A stretch of 64,000 bases of DNA, taken from positions 682,596 to 746,595 of the forward strand of contig NZ_FZOC01000001.1 of assembly GCF_900188225.1 (NCBI RefSeq), read 5' to 3'. The notes beneath the pieces were generated by a model, which saw only the letters and a program-made list of their open reading frames with translations, was not told the origin of the DNA and did no database searches. Positions 8,198 through 15,382 of this stretch are shown here, piece after piece. Within the stretch, counting starts at the first letter, position 1; each line of letters starts with the position of its first letter. Made by a program: the position numbers and the translations under genes. The stretch is from Humidesulfovibrio mexicanus (lineage in GTDB: Bacteria > Desulfobacterota > Desulfovibrionia > Desulfovibrionales > Desulfovibrionaceae).

Positions 8198-9607
8198 CTA
8201 CTCGTTGGTGAAGATCTGGAAGCCGCTGTAAGCCTCCTGGCCGTGTTCGGTAATGTCCAGCCCCTTCACTTCCTCTTCGGCGGGCACGCGGATGCCGATG
8301 GTCACCTTGAGGATGAAGAAGAGCACGAGGCCGGTGCCGAAGGCCCAGAGGAACACGCTGCCCACGCCGATGAGCTGCGTGACGAGCAGCGCGGTTCCAC
8401 CGCCGTTGAACAGGCCGACCACGGCGTTGGTTCCGCCGTACTCTGGGCTGGCGAACAGGCCCACGCAAATGGTGCCCAAAGCGCCGCACACGCCGTGCAC
8501 GGAGATTGCGCCCACCGGGTCGTCAATCTTGAGCACCTTGTCGAGGAAGTCCACGGAGTAGACCACGACCACGCCCGCGATGGTTCCGATGACGAGGGAG
8601 CTGGCGGGGCTCACGTTGGCGCAGCCTGCGGTGATGGCCACCAGCCCGGCCAGCACGCCGTTGAGGCTCATGGACACGTCCGGCTTGCCATAGCGCATCC
8701 AGGTCACGACCATAGCCGCCACGCCGCCCATGCAGGCGGCCAGGTTGGTGGTCACAGCGATGAGGGCGATGTTGGACTGGGCGGCGGTGGTGCTGCCGGG
8801 GTTGAAGCCGAACCAGCCGAACCAGAGGATGAACACGCCCAGGGCCACCAGGGGCAGGTTGTGGCCGGGAATGGCGCGGGACTTGCCGTCCGGGGTGTAC
8901 TTGCCGATGCGCGGCCCGATGAGCAGCGCTCCGGCCAGGGCGATCCAGCCGCCCACGGAGTGGACCACGGTGGACCCGGCGAAGTCGATCATCGGGGTGG
9001 CGAGCTTGGCCAGCCAGCCGCCGCCCCAGATCCAGTGGCCGGAAATGGGATAGATGAGGCCGGTGATGACCACGGAGACGATGAGGTAGGCAATGAACTT
9101 GGTGCGCTCGGCGATGGCGCCGGACACGATGGTCGTGGCCGTGGCCGCGAACACGCACTGGAAGAACCAGTAGGTGAAGCCCCACATGCCTTCGTCATTG
9201 GCGGTGGTGAATTCGGAAAGGCCGAAATTGGACCAGCCGAAGAGTCCGCTCTGGTCCGCGCCCATCATCAGGCCAAAGCCCACCAGGAAGAACACCGGGC
9301 TGCCCGCGGCGAAGTCGAACATGTTCTTCATGAGGATGTTGCCGCTGTTCTTGGCCCGGGTCAGTCCGGTCTCGACCATGGCGAAGCCTGCCTGCATGAA
9401 CATCACCAGAATGGAGGCGATGAGGGTCCACATGATGTTGGCGTTGGACTGTGTAAGATACTCCACGGCCTTTTCGGCGACCGAGGCGGCCTCTGCGGGC
9501 GCTTCCTGAGCCAGTGCGAGGGTGGGCGCAAGGACGAGTCCAAGCAGGGCGGCCCCCCGGAGGGCTCCCCTCAGCCATGATCCAGTGGACCTTTTGATGA
9601 ACGGCAT
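8198..9607 (-). CDS. amtB: Ammonium transporter AmtB
   Basis: Trimeric ammonium/ammonia channel of the inner membrane, 469 aa, with an N-terminal cleavable signal (basic start, long hydrophobic stretch, ALAQ) and about eleven transmembrane helices. The twin pore histidines are visible in STVVHSVGGW and ISVHGVCGAL, together with WFGFNPGS. The ATG at 9607 is chosen because AAGGAGG lies 6 nt upstream; longer in-frame starts lack this. It is followed by the PII gene. An AT-rich leader with a perfect 16-bp palindrome (9746-9761) lies upstream and may carry nitrogen control. Confidence 0.95.
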   Translation of the reverse strand: MPFIKRSTGSWLRGALRGAALLGLVLAPTLALAQEAPAEAASVAEKAVEYLTQSNANIMWTLIASILVMFMQAGFAMVETGLTRAKNSGNILMKNMFDFAAGSPVFFLVGFGLMMGADQSGLFGWSNFGLSEFTTANDEGMWGFTYWFFQCVFAATATTIVSGAIAERTKFIAYLIVSVVITGLIYPISGHWIWGGGWLAKLATPMIDFAGSTVVHSVGGWIALAGALLIGPRIGKYTPDGKSRAIPGHNLPLVALGVFILWFGWFGFNPGSTTAAQSNIALIAVTTNLAACMGGVAAMVVTWMRYGKPDVSMSLNGVLAGLVAITAGCANVSPASSLVIGTIAGVVVVYSVDFLDKVLKIDDPVGAISVHGVCGALGTICVGLFASPEYGGTNAVVGLFNGGGTALLVTQLIGVGSVFLWAFGTGLVLFFILKVTIGIRVPAEEEVKGLDITEHGQEAYSGFQIFTNE

Positions 9608-9745
9608 ACGATTCCTCCTTGCAAATGTGCAGGTGTTTGACCAGTGGATAGCAATCCATGGGCCAAACAGCACAACATGCTGAATTTGTAGGAGATATTT
9701 ACGCTCACCTCTTGCAGCCAGATCTCAGTGATACAAAATGTTGCA

Positions 9746-9761
9746 ATTTTGCACGCAAAAT
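9746..9761. promoter_or_regulatory. Perfect 16-bp palindrome upstream of amtB
   Basis: ATTTTGC-AC-GCAAAAT, a 7-bp inverted repeat with 2-bp spacer, 139-154 bp upstream of the amtB start. Two-fold symmetry suggests a dimeric regulator. The overlapping minus-strand sequence TTGCGTGCAAAATTGCA has the right -12 part of a sigma54 site (TTGCA), but its -24 element has GC instead of GG. Confidence 0.5.
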
Positions 9762-10167
9762 CACAGAACTTCATACGCATAAATTACAAAATTGATATTT
9801 CAGGTATTGCGTTCCGGCGGGGACTCGGCGCAGCCCTCTGCGTCTCCCCTGTTCCGGGACAGCGGAGATGCCGACTCCACGGCCGGGCCTGCACAAAGCC
9901 CCCGCCACCAGCCAGGGCCGGGCCGCCAAGGCAATCTCCGCGAACGTCCCGAACCCGCCAAGGACCACCACCCGCCACCCCGCATAGCGACGAAAGAGCC
10001 CACGCCAGCCGCAGCCCAGGGCCAGTTTGTCCCCGCAACGGGCCGTGCATTCGTCGATTCGTCAATTGGTGCAGATTCGCATCGAGTATTCAAGAAGCAG
10101 AAACCAGAAGATCACAAAAACGTGATTCGCACCAACGCACCGCAAGCACGACTGAAGGGAGAGGGGG

Positions 10168-10205
10168 AATAAAACCGGTCCTTGGCCTTAGGCCAACACC
10201 AGGAC
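10168..10205 (-). terminator. Probable terminator of cobM-yjbQ-cysteine-rich gene cluster
   Basis: Minus strand: outer stem GTCCT / AGGAC enclosing TTGGCC-TAA-GGCCAA, then CGG and TTTTATT. It lies about 125 bp after the last stop codon of the cluster. Confidence 0.45.
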
Positions 10206-10328
10206 GGACGCGGAAGGCGCACGGCAGGCGAAGCCAAAACGCCTGATGCCGGAGCGCGGGAACGCACGCCCGCGCGCGGGGGAAGCCGCCGAGGGAATGG
10301 AGCGCTTTGCGGGGCCTTGAGCGGGGAG

Positions 10329-10625
10329 CTACTCCGCAGGATCCGGAGGATGGCCCAGGGTGCGTGGGGCGCGGCCTGCGCGCAGTTCGGCAAAGGCCTG
10401 GGCCAGGCGTTTCTGGATGGCCTCCCAGCCGCCGGGACCGTGCGGAAGGGTGCAGCCGGTGCAATCCTTCACCAGCCCGCGCCAGGCCGGGTTGCCCCCG
10501 CAGTCGGCCAGGAAGTACAGCGGGCAATAGCAGAACAGGCAATTGAACTCCGCCGGGTCCACGCCCTTGTGGCAGGGGAAGTATTCGCAGGCGGTGTTCT
10601 GATGGAACGCGAAATGCCGACTCAT
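10329..10625 (-). CDS. Cysteine-rich small domain protein (PF04071-like)
   Basis: 98-aa protein with a cysteine-rich core: CEYFPCHKG, then CLFCYCPLYFL and later CGGN and CTGC, giving about seven cysteines in the first two thirds. This pattern matches the cysteine-rich small domain family, which often sits beside cobalamin genes or fused to CobU/CbiX-type proteins and may bind a metal or Fe-S centre. The start ATG overlaps the stop of yjbQ (ATGA), so it is translationally coupled as the last gene of a cobM-yjbQ cluster. Function is unknown; the link to cobalt or cobalamin is inferred from neighbours. Confidence 0.8.
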   Translation of the reverse strand: MSRHFAFHQNTACEYFPCHKGVDPAEFNCLFCYCPLYFLADCGGNPAWRGLVKDCTGCTLPHGPGGWEAIQKRLAQAFAELRAGRAPRTLGHPPDPAE

Positions 10626-11029
10626 ACCGCCACCTGCTCCCCCAAGGGCTGCACAAGCACCGTGCGCCGCCTGGGGCCGTCGAACTCGCAAAGATAGATC
10701 TTCTGCCAGGTCCCGAGAGCCAGCCGTCCTGCCGTGACCGGGACAAGCTGCGACGGCCCCATGAGGCTGGTCTTGATGTGCGCGTCGCTGTTGCCCTCGG
10801 CGTGGCGGAAGGCGGGGCTCTGCGGCACCAGGGCGCGCAGGTGGGCCAGCATGTCGCGCTTCACGTCCGGGTCCGCGCCCTCGTTGATGGTGATTCCAGC
10901 GGTGGTGTGCGGCGAATAGACAAGCAGCGCGCCTTCGGTCAGGCCGCACTGGCGCAGGGCCTGGCCCACCTGCTCGGTCACGTCCACGAATTCCTCGCGC
11001 GTGCTGGTGTCCACGGCAAAGCGCGGCAT
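10622..11029 (-). CDS. yjbQ: YjbQ/UPF0047 family protein
   Basis: 135-aa single-domain protein of the YjbQ family, whose members form trimers and in some cases show thiamin-phosphate synthase side activity. Family hallmarks are present: SPHTTAGITINEGADPD, the HAEGNSDAHIK region and the C-terminal GTWQKIYLCEFDGPR. The start is TGATG-coupled to the end of cobM and its stop is ATGA-coupled to the next gene. The tight coupling with cobM hints at a role near corrin or cofactor metabolism, but the true substrate is unknown. Confidence 0.88.
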   Translation of the reverse strand: MPRFAVDTSTREEFVDVTEQVGQALRQCGLTEGALLVYSPHTTAGITINEGADPDVKRDMLAHLRALVPQSPAFRHAEGNSDAHIKTSLMGPSQLVPVTAGRLALGTWQKIYLCEFDGPRRRTVLVQPLGEQVAV

Positions 11030-11850
11030 CACTCCGCTCCCTCGGCCCCAGCGCCCTCGGCAGAGGGCGAAGGCTCCCGCGCCGCGCGCCAGCCGTGGCT
11101 GAAGTCCGCGTCGTACAGGCGCGAACGCGAGGCCTCCGGGGCCAAGTCCTGGCCGGGCAGCACCAGGAACACGGTCTGCCGCGTAAACCCCGCCTCGCGC
11201 GTCGTGCGGGCGAGTTCGCCAAGGGTGGTGCGCACGGTATCTCCGCCGGGCCAGCCCACCTTGTGGCCAATGACCACGGAGGTCTCTGGCGCATAGCCCC
11301 CCTGGACAAGTTCGTCCTGCACGCGCTCCGGGTCGGAGGCGGAGAGCAGCACGGCCATGGCCGCGCCGTGGGCGGCAAGGAGCGGCAAGGCTTCGGATTC
11401 CGGAACAGGCGTGCGTCCGGAAAGCCGCGTGAGGATGAAAGTCTGCGGGCCGCCGGGCACGGTGAAGGAGACCCTGGCGGCGGCGGCGGCGGCAAAGGCG
11501 CTGGACACGCCCGGCACCACGCCCCACGCGATGCCCTCGGCGTCGAGCAGGGCGGCCTGCTCGCGCACCGCGCCGTAGAGCGAGGGCTCGCCCGTGTGCA
11601 CGCGCGCGGCCATGCCGCCGTTGCGCGCGCATTGGCGCAAAAGGGCGTGGGTTTCTGCCAGGGAAAGCGGCGCGGAGTCGATGACGGGCACGCCCGGACG
11701 CGCCACGGCGAGCAGCTCGCGCGGCACCAGCGAGCCCGCATAGACCACGCAGTCGGCCTCGGCGATGAGCCTGCGGCCCTTGACCGTGATGAGTTCCGGG
11801 TCTCCCGGCCCGGCCCCGATGAACCAGACCTTGCCCGTCGCGTCGCCCAT
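11029..11850 (-). CDS. cobM: Precorrin-4/cobalt-precorrin-4 C11-methyltransferase (CobM/CbiF)
   Basis: SAM-dependent methyltransferase of corrin ring synthesis, 273 aa. The N-terminal KVWFIGAGPGDPELITVKG is the glycine-rich motif of the tetrapyrrole methylase family, followed by VVYAGSLVP, HTGEPSLYGA and VVPGVSSAF, the pattern of CobM/CbiF. ATG at 11850 is preceded by GAGGAGAG. The C-terminal tail is Glu/Ala-rich. It begins a coupled trio with yjbQ and the cysteine-rich gene. Given the CbiD, CbiET, CbiG and CbiK genes elsewhere in the window, it most likely acts in the anaerobic (cobalt-early) pathway. Confidence 0.93.
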   Translation of the reverse strand: MGDATGKVWFIGAGPGDPELITVKGRRLIAEADCVVYAGSLVPRELLAVARPGVPVIDSAPLSLAETHALLRQCARNGGMAARVHTGEPSLYGAVREQAALLDAEGIAWGVVPGVSSAFAAAAAARVSFTVPGGPQTFILTRLSGRTPVPESEALPLLAAHGAAMAVLLSASDPERVQDELVQGGYAPETSVVIGHKVGWPGGDTVRTTLGELARTTREAGFTRQTVFLVLPGQDLAPEASRSRLYDADFSHGWRAAREPSPSAEGAGAEGAE

Positions 11851-11872
11851 GCAGCTCTCCTCGCACAAAGCG

Positions 11873-11899
11873 AAAAAAAGGGAGGGCGCGCGGCCCTCC
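11873..11899 (-). terminator. Rho-independent terminator of roo
   Basis: Minus strand: stem GGAGGGC / GCCCTCC around a short GC loop, then a run of seven T. It sits 22 bp after the roo stop and separates the oxygen-defence genes from cobM. Confidence 0.85.
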
Positions 11900-11921
11900 C
11901 CGGTTTGGTCGCGTTGCCGAC

Positions 11922-13136
11922 CTAGGCCGACAGCTTGGCGTTGATGGCCTGGCCCACCTTCTTGCCCAGCTCGAAGCAGGCCTGGAAGGTGTCGTGGTCG
12001 GGCTTGTTTTTCACCTTCACGGCGGGCTCCACCATTTCCATGCCCATGCCCACAAGGTGCTCGGTGAGGATCTTGACGCACTCGCCGCTCCAGCCGAAGG
12101 AGCCGAAGGCCGCGCCGATCTTGTTTTGCGGCCGCAGGCCCTTCATGTAAGTGAGCACATCGGCCACCAGGGGCAGAATGCCGTTGTTGTGCGTGGGCGA
12201 GCCCACAAGGACCGCGCCAGCGTCCAGCACCTCGCGCATCACCGCGCTGTGGTGGTTGTGCTTCACGCTCATGATGCGCACGCTGATGCCCTCAGCGGCC
12301 AGGCCGTCGCAGATGGCGGAGGCCATTTTCTCGGTGCTGTGCCACATGGTGTCGTACACGATGACGGCCTTTTTCGTGGGCTTCTGCAGGGCGAACTGGC
12401 GGTAGCAGTCCAGGGCGTAGGCCACGTCCTCCTTGCCACGCCAGATGAGGCCGTGGTCCGGGCAGAGCATGTCGATGTCGAGGTTCATGCCTACCAGGGC
12501 GTCCAGGGTCTTCAGCACCACGGCCGAGTACGGCAGCACGATGTTGGCGTAGTAGTCGGCCAGGGAGGCGAAGATAGCCGAACGGTCCACCTCGTCGCAA
12601 AACCGCTCGGTGCTGGCCCAGTTCTGGCCGAAGGCGTCGGAGGAAAAGGCGATCTTGTCCTCCGGGATGTAGGACAGCATATTGTCGGGCCAGTGCAGCA
12701 TCCGGGTCTCAATGAACTGCACGGTGCGCTTGCCGATGGAGATGGACGACCCGGTGGGCACGGCCTCCACAGGCCAGTCCTTGGAATCATGGTGATAGGA
12801 ACGCAGGTTTTTTTCTCCCATGGGGGAGCAGAAGATCTTCTCCGGGTGGAAGCGCTCCACGATGGTGCTCAGGCAGCCCGAGTGATCAGGCTCCAGATGG
12901 TTCACCACCATGTAATCGATGCGGGGCGTTCCCCCGCAGGCCTGGGCGATGGCGCACAAAAATTCGTCAAGATGGTCGTGCTTGACGGTGTCGAACAGGG
13001 TGACCTTCTCGTCCTTGACAAGAAAGGCGTTGTAGGTGGTGCCGCTCGGCGAAAGGGAATAGCCATGAAAGTCGCGGCTGTTCCAATCCACCACGCCAAC
13101 CCAGAAGATGTCCTTCTTGATTTCAACAGGTTTCAT
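11922..13136 (-). CDS. roo: Rubredoxin:oxygen oxidoreductase (flavodiiron protein Roo)
   Basis: Cytoplasmic flavodiiron protein that reduces O2 (and in some homologues NO) to water with electrons from rubredoxin, 404 aa. The N-terminal metallo-beta-lactamase-like domain has the diiron ligand motif HLEPDHSG and later CPDHGLIW. The C-terminal flavodoxin domain (about residue 253 on) begins KKAVIVYDTMWHSTEKMA, the FMN phosphate loop, and includes SPTHNNGILP. Start ATG at 13136 has GGAGA upstream. Its electron donor is encoded just upstream as the double rubredoxin. It is the last gene of the perR-rbr-dfx-rubredoxin-roo block. Confidence 0.95.
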   Translation of the reverse strand: MKPVEIKKDIFWVGVVDWNSRDFHGYSLSPSGTTYNAFLVKDEKVTLFDTVKHDHLDEFLCAIAQACGGTPRIDYMVVNHLEPDHSGCLSTIVERFHPEKIFCSPMGEKNLRSYHHDSKDWPVEAVPTGSSISIGKRTVQFIETRMLHWPDNMLSYIPEDKIAFSSDAFGQNWASTERFCDEVDRSAIFASLADYYANIVLPYSAVVLKTLDALVGMNLDIDMLCPDHGLIWRGKEDVAYALDCYRQFALQKPTKKAVIVYDTMWHSTEKMASAICDGLAAEGISVRIMSVKHNHHSAVMREVLDAGAVLVGSPTHNNGILPLVADVLTYMKGLRPQNKIGAAFGSFGWSGECVKILTEHLVGMGMEMVEPAVKVKNKPDHDTFQACFELGKKVGQAINAKLSA

Positions 13137-13229
13137 GCTCGGTCTCCATTTCAAGGATGGGTGCGTGCCCGCCCCGCTCCGCAAACTGCGAAAACGGGCA
13201 GGTCTGTTGGCCGATTATGTCAAAACACA

Positions 13230-13260
13230 GGGAGCGCCCCCCTGTCAAGGAGACGCTCCC
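13230..13260 (-). promoter_or_regulatory. Hairpin between rubredoxin and roo
   Basis: Seven-bp stem GGGAGCG / CGCTCCC with a 17-nt loop in the 165-bp gap. On the minus strand it is followed by TGTGTTTTG, only a weak T-run, so it may be a partial terminator that lowers roo expression or an mRNA processing site. Confidence 0.4.
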
Positions 13261-13301
13261 GGGATGATTATGCTGGGGGCGGCGGCCGCCCCGTCGCAGG
13301 G

Positions 13302-13463
13302 CTATTCTTCCGGGCTGAAGTTGTCCTTGCTGGCTCCGCAGATGGGGCAGGTCCAGGAGGACGGCACAGCCTCCCACTTGGTGCCGGGCTTCACGTCGTT
13401 GTCCGGATCGCCCTCGGCGGGGTCGTACACGTAGCCGCAGATGTTGCACACATACTTCTGCAT
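13302..13463 (-). CDS. rub: Rubredoxin (internal start within the double-rubredoxin frame)
   Basis: Alternative translation product of the same frame: ATG at 13463 with AAAGGAGAGG 6 nt upstream gives a 53-aa canonical rubredoxin ([10 protein letters not shown] and CPICG). The ribosome site is as good as any in the cluster, and the length equals classic Desulfovibrio rubredoxin, so independent synthesis is likely even if the long product also exists. Transfers single electrons to the flavodiiron oxidase encoded next. Confidence 0.65.
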   Translation of the reverse strand: MQKYVCNICGYVYDPAEGDPDNDVKPGTKWEAVPSSWTCPICGASKDNFSPEE

Positions 13464-13697
13464 GGGAGCCTCTCCTTTTGTAGGGGTGGGGCAGCTCACC
13501 TCTTGGGTGGAGCCGGGGCCGGCCAGCGGCCGGAAGCACTTTTTCGTGCCGCCGCAAATGGGGCAGCGCCAGTCGTCGGGCAGATCCTCAAACCGGGTTC
13601 CCGCCGGAATCTTGCCTTTGCGGTCGCCCTTGTCCGGATTGTAGATGTAGCCGCAGTTGGTGTTCTGGCACTGATACATCTCTTCAGGCTGGGCCAT
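13302..13697 (-). CDS. Double rubredoxin: rubredoxin-like domain fused in frame to a canonical rubredoxin
   Basis: One 131-aa reading frame with two Fe(Cys)4 domains. Domain 1 (about 1-60) has Cys10-x4-Cys15 and Cys45-x2-Cys48, the longer first spacing known from Rdl/type II rubredoxins. Domain 2 (79-131) is a standard 53-aa rubredoxin with Cys84-x2-Cys87 and Cys117-x2-Cys120. The joining segment contains AAAGGAGAGG 6 nt before Met79, so domain 2 could also be translated alone from 13463. These are electron carriers for Roo, rubrerythrin and desulfoferrodoxin, all encoded beside it. The missing stop codon between the domains could be a true fusion or a sequencing error; the reading frame itself is clean. 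Confidence 0.9.
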   Translation of the reverse strand: MAQPEEMYQCQNTNCGYIYNPDKGDRKGKIPAGTRFEDLPDDWRCPICGGTKKCFRPLAGPGSTQEVSCPTPTKGEAPMQKYVCNICGYVYDPAEGDPDNDVKPGTKWEAVPSSWTCPICGASKDNFSPEE

Positions 13698-13727
13698 GGC
13701 GTTGCTCCTAGGTTGCGTTGCCTCGCC

Positions 13728-14105
13728 TCAGGACTTGGCGGTCCACAGGCCGTGGATGTTGCAGTATTCGCGCGCGGTGACGCTCGCGGCCTCGGTGCAG
13801 AAGACGGCCTCAGGCGCGTCCCCCGGCTTCAGGAAGCGCGTCATGGACACGCCGTCGGCCACGAGCTCGATCCACTGGATGTAGTGTTTCTCCTCCATGG
13901 GATGCGCCACGCCGCCCACCAGGACCTTGTAGCCGCCCGACACCTTCTCGATGACGGGCACGTGCTTCTCCTTGGAGGCGTCCACGGTGTTCTCGACCAT
14001 GAGCTTCATGGGCTGGCCGCAGCACACCAAATCTCCGCCTCCCGCGACCATAAGGGTCACGATGTTGCCACACACGTCACACTTGTAGACCTGTCCACGT
14101 TCCAT
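13728..14105 (-). CDS. dfx: Desulfoferrodoxin (2Fe superoxide reductase)
   Basis: Reduces superoxide to peroxide without making O2; 125 aa. Iron centre I is the desulforedoxin-like Cys9-x2-Cys12 with Cys28-Cys29. Centre II ligands are His48, His68, His74, Cys115 and His118, with Glu46-Lys47 beside the active site. All are present, so the enzyme should be fully active in the two-centre form. Lies 30 bp after rbr and 30 bp before the rubredoxin gene, which supplies its electrons. Confidence 0.96.
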   Translation of the reverse strand: MERGQVYKCDVCGNIVTLMVAGGGDLVCCGQPMKLMVENTVDASKEKHVPVIEKVSGGYKVLVGGVAHPMEEKHYIQWIELVADGVSMTRFLKPGDAPEAVFCTEAASVTAREYCNIHGLWTAKS

Positions 14106-14135
14106 GAATGGGACCCTCCTCTCGCTGTTTCGGTG

Positions 14136-14708
14136 CTACCAGTTCTCTTCGGCGATCTCGAAATGGGCCTGCGGATGCGCGCAAGCCGGGCACTTGGCCG
14201 GGGCGGACTCGGCTTCCAGGATGTAGCCGCAGTTGCGGCAGCGCCACAGCACCTTGGAGGTCTTCTTGAACACCTTGCCCTCCTTGATGTTGTTGGCCAG
14301 GGCCAGAAAGCGCTTTTCATGGAAGCGCTCAGCAACGGCTATGGCCTCGAACACGCAGGCGATATCCTGAAAGCCTTCCTCCCTCGCGATCTTGGCGAAC
14401 TCGGGGTACATGCAGGAATGCTCGTGGTTCTCGCCCTCTGCGGAGGCCAGGAGGTTCTCCAGCGTGGTGCCGATGACGCCTGCCGGAAACGCCGCCGTGA
14501 TCTCAACCTCGCCGCCCTCAAGCAGCTTGAACAGGCGCTTGGCGTGCTCCTTCTCCTGATTGGCGGTCTCCTCGAAAAGGGCCGCCATCTGCACAAAGCC
14601 TTCCTTCTTGGCCACGGAGGCGAAGTAGCTGTACCGGTTGCGGGCCTGGGACTCGCCAGCGAAGGCGGTGAGGATGTTTTTCTCTGTGCGGGTGCCACGA
14701 ATGCTCAT
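14136..14708 (-). CDS. rbr: Rubrerythrin
   Basis: Peroxide-reducing non-heme diiron protein, 190 aa. The N-terminal ferritin-like four-helix domain shows the expected Glu and ExxH iron ligands (AFAGESQARNRY, EETANQEKEH, FEAIAVAERFHEKRF). The C-terminal rubredoxin-like domain has CRNCG and CPAC. ATG at 14708 is chosen because of AAGGAG 8 nt upstream, removing 19 residues from the longest frame. It is preceded by perR and followed by dfx, so it should be part of a peroxide-controlled group. The 111-bp gap to perR may hold its own promoter. Confidence 0.95.
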   Translation of the reverse strand: MSIRGTRTEKNILTAFAGESQARNRYSYFASVAKKEGFVQMAALFEETANQEKEHAKRLFKLLEGGEVEITAAFPAGVIGTTLENLLASAEGENHEHSCMYPEFAKIAREEGFQDIACVFEAIAVAERFHEKRFLALANNIKEGKVFKKTSKVLWRCRNCGYILEAESAPAKCPACAHPQAHFEIAEENW

Positions 14709-14819
14709 GGGGCTTACTCCTTTTGATGACGCACCGGGAGAAACCGGCCGTTGCTTTTGATTCAACGCTACCAGATTATGGGCAAAGAGCCAGAAAAATG
14801 TGTCGAGTTGTCCGTACGG

Positions 14820-15224
14820 CTACATTTTCTTCGCAGCGCACAGGGGGCACACGCCCACAAACTCCACATCGCACCTGAGGTTGGTGTAGCCCATTGCGTG
14901 CGCTTCGGGGAGCTCCGGCAACTCAAAAAAAGGCTCCACGTCCTCTACCCTGCCGCACACGGAGCAGCGCACATGCGGATGCGGAACGGGATTTCCATCA
15001 AAGCGCTTCTGCGTTCCGGCCCCGCCGATACGCAGCACCAGGCCCCTGCTGCTCAGAAAATCCAGGTTCCGGTACACGGTTCCAAGGCTGATGCGCGGCA
15101 TGGTCTTGCGCACCATCTCGTACACCTCGTCAGCGGTCGGATGCGTCGTCACCTTGCACAGCTCGGCCAATATGGCTTCTCGCTGCTTGGAGAGCCGCAT
15201 TCCCTTCCTTTCTTCTTCAATCAT
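14820..15224 (-). CDS. perR: Peroxide-responsive repressor PerR (Fur family)
   Basis: Metal-dependent repressor, 134 aa. It has the Fur winged helix (ISLGTVYRNLDFL), the regulatory site segment RFDGNPVPHPHVRC with the Asp and His residues typical of PerR, and two zinc CxxC pairs (CSVC and CPLC). Oxidation of its metal-site histidine by H2O2 would release DNA. It heads the rbr-dfx-rubredoxin-roo block. A sigma70-like promoter (15254-15282) and an 18-bp inverted repeat (15233-15250) lie directly upstream and suggest autoregulation. The assignment to PerR rather than Fur rests on the Asp and on the neighbours. Confidence 0.9.
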   Translation of the reverse strand: MIEEERKGMRLSKQREAILAELCKVTTHPTADEVYEMVRKTMPRISLGTVYRNLDFLSSRGLVLRIGGAGTQKRFDGNPVPHPHVRCSVCGRVEDVEPFFELPELPEAHAMGYTNLRCDVEFVGVCPLCAAKKM

Positions 15225-15232
15225 GGTTCACC

Positions 15233-15250
15233 TCTCGTGCTTTCACGAGA
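15233..15250. promoter_or_regulatory. Inverted repeat between perR promoter and start (candidate operator)
   Basis: TCTCGTG-CTTT-CACGAGA, perfect 7-bp arms, directly downstream of the -10 element and next to the ribosome site of perR. It does not match the Bacillus PerR box, so it could be a lineage-specific operator or a 5' leader hairpin that hides the ribosome site. Confidence 0.5.
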
Positions 15251-15253
15251 ACT

Positions 15254-15282
15254 TAAATAGTAATTTTTCTCACCAGAGTCAA
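15254..15282 (-). promoter_or_regulatory. Sigma70-type promoter of perR
   Basis: Minus strand: -35 TTGACT (15282-15277), 17-bp spacer, -10 TATTTA (15259-15254) in a locally AT-rich stretch, about 30 bp before the perR start. Confidence 0.7.
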
Positions 15283-15286
15283 GCAC

Positions 15287-15311
15287 AAAAAAAAGCGGCC
15301 AAAGGCCGCTT
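15287..15311 (-). terminator. Rho-independent terminator of the cytochrome-MCP-PilZ operon
   Basis: Minus strand: stem AAGCGGCC / GGCCGCTT with loop TTT, then eight T. It lies about 70 bp beyond the PilZ stop and immediately upstream of the perR promoter. Confidence 0.85.
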
Positions 15312-15382
15312 GCTGCCATCAGCGCTGATCGGAAACCGAAAAGTGAACACCCCCCGCACAACCAATCAAATTCGTATGAACT

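Larger units (their letters stand above)
9608..10328. other. 721-bp non-coding region between amtB and the cobM cluster
   Basis: The first 190 bp upstream of amtB are AT-rich and contain the palindrome at 9746-9761. The remainder is GC-rich with many short overlapping open frames, none with a recognisable domain, codon bias or ribosome site. One minus-strand frame around 9770-9990 contains VVVLGGFGTFAEIALA, faintly like the end of a LOG/TIGR00725-type nucleotide-binding protein, but it has no start or upstream domain. A decayed gene is possible but not shown. A hairpin at 10168-10205 probably ends the cobM transcript. Confidence 0.5.

Noticed and set aside
9720-9780. Sigma54 promoter for amtB
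   Set aside because: The -12 part (TTGCA) is present but the -24 element has GC instead of the near-invariant GG; kept only as a remark.
9770-9990. Degraded LOG/TIGR00725-like gene on the minus strand
   Set aside because: Only a short stretch (LGGFGTFAEIALA) resembles the family, with no start and no further motif; chance cannot be excluded.
11851-11921. Cobalamin riboswitch ahead of cobM or the cbiD cluster
   Set aside because: No B12-box-like sequence was seen; the gap before cobM is too short and filled by the roo terminator.
11994-14726. 910-codon plus-strand frame across roo, rubredoxin, dfx and rbr
   Set aside because: It covers four real genes on the other strand and has no recognisable motif.
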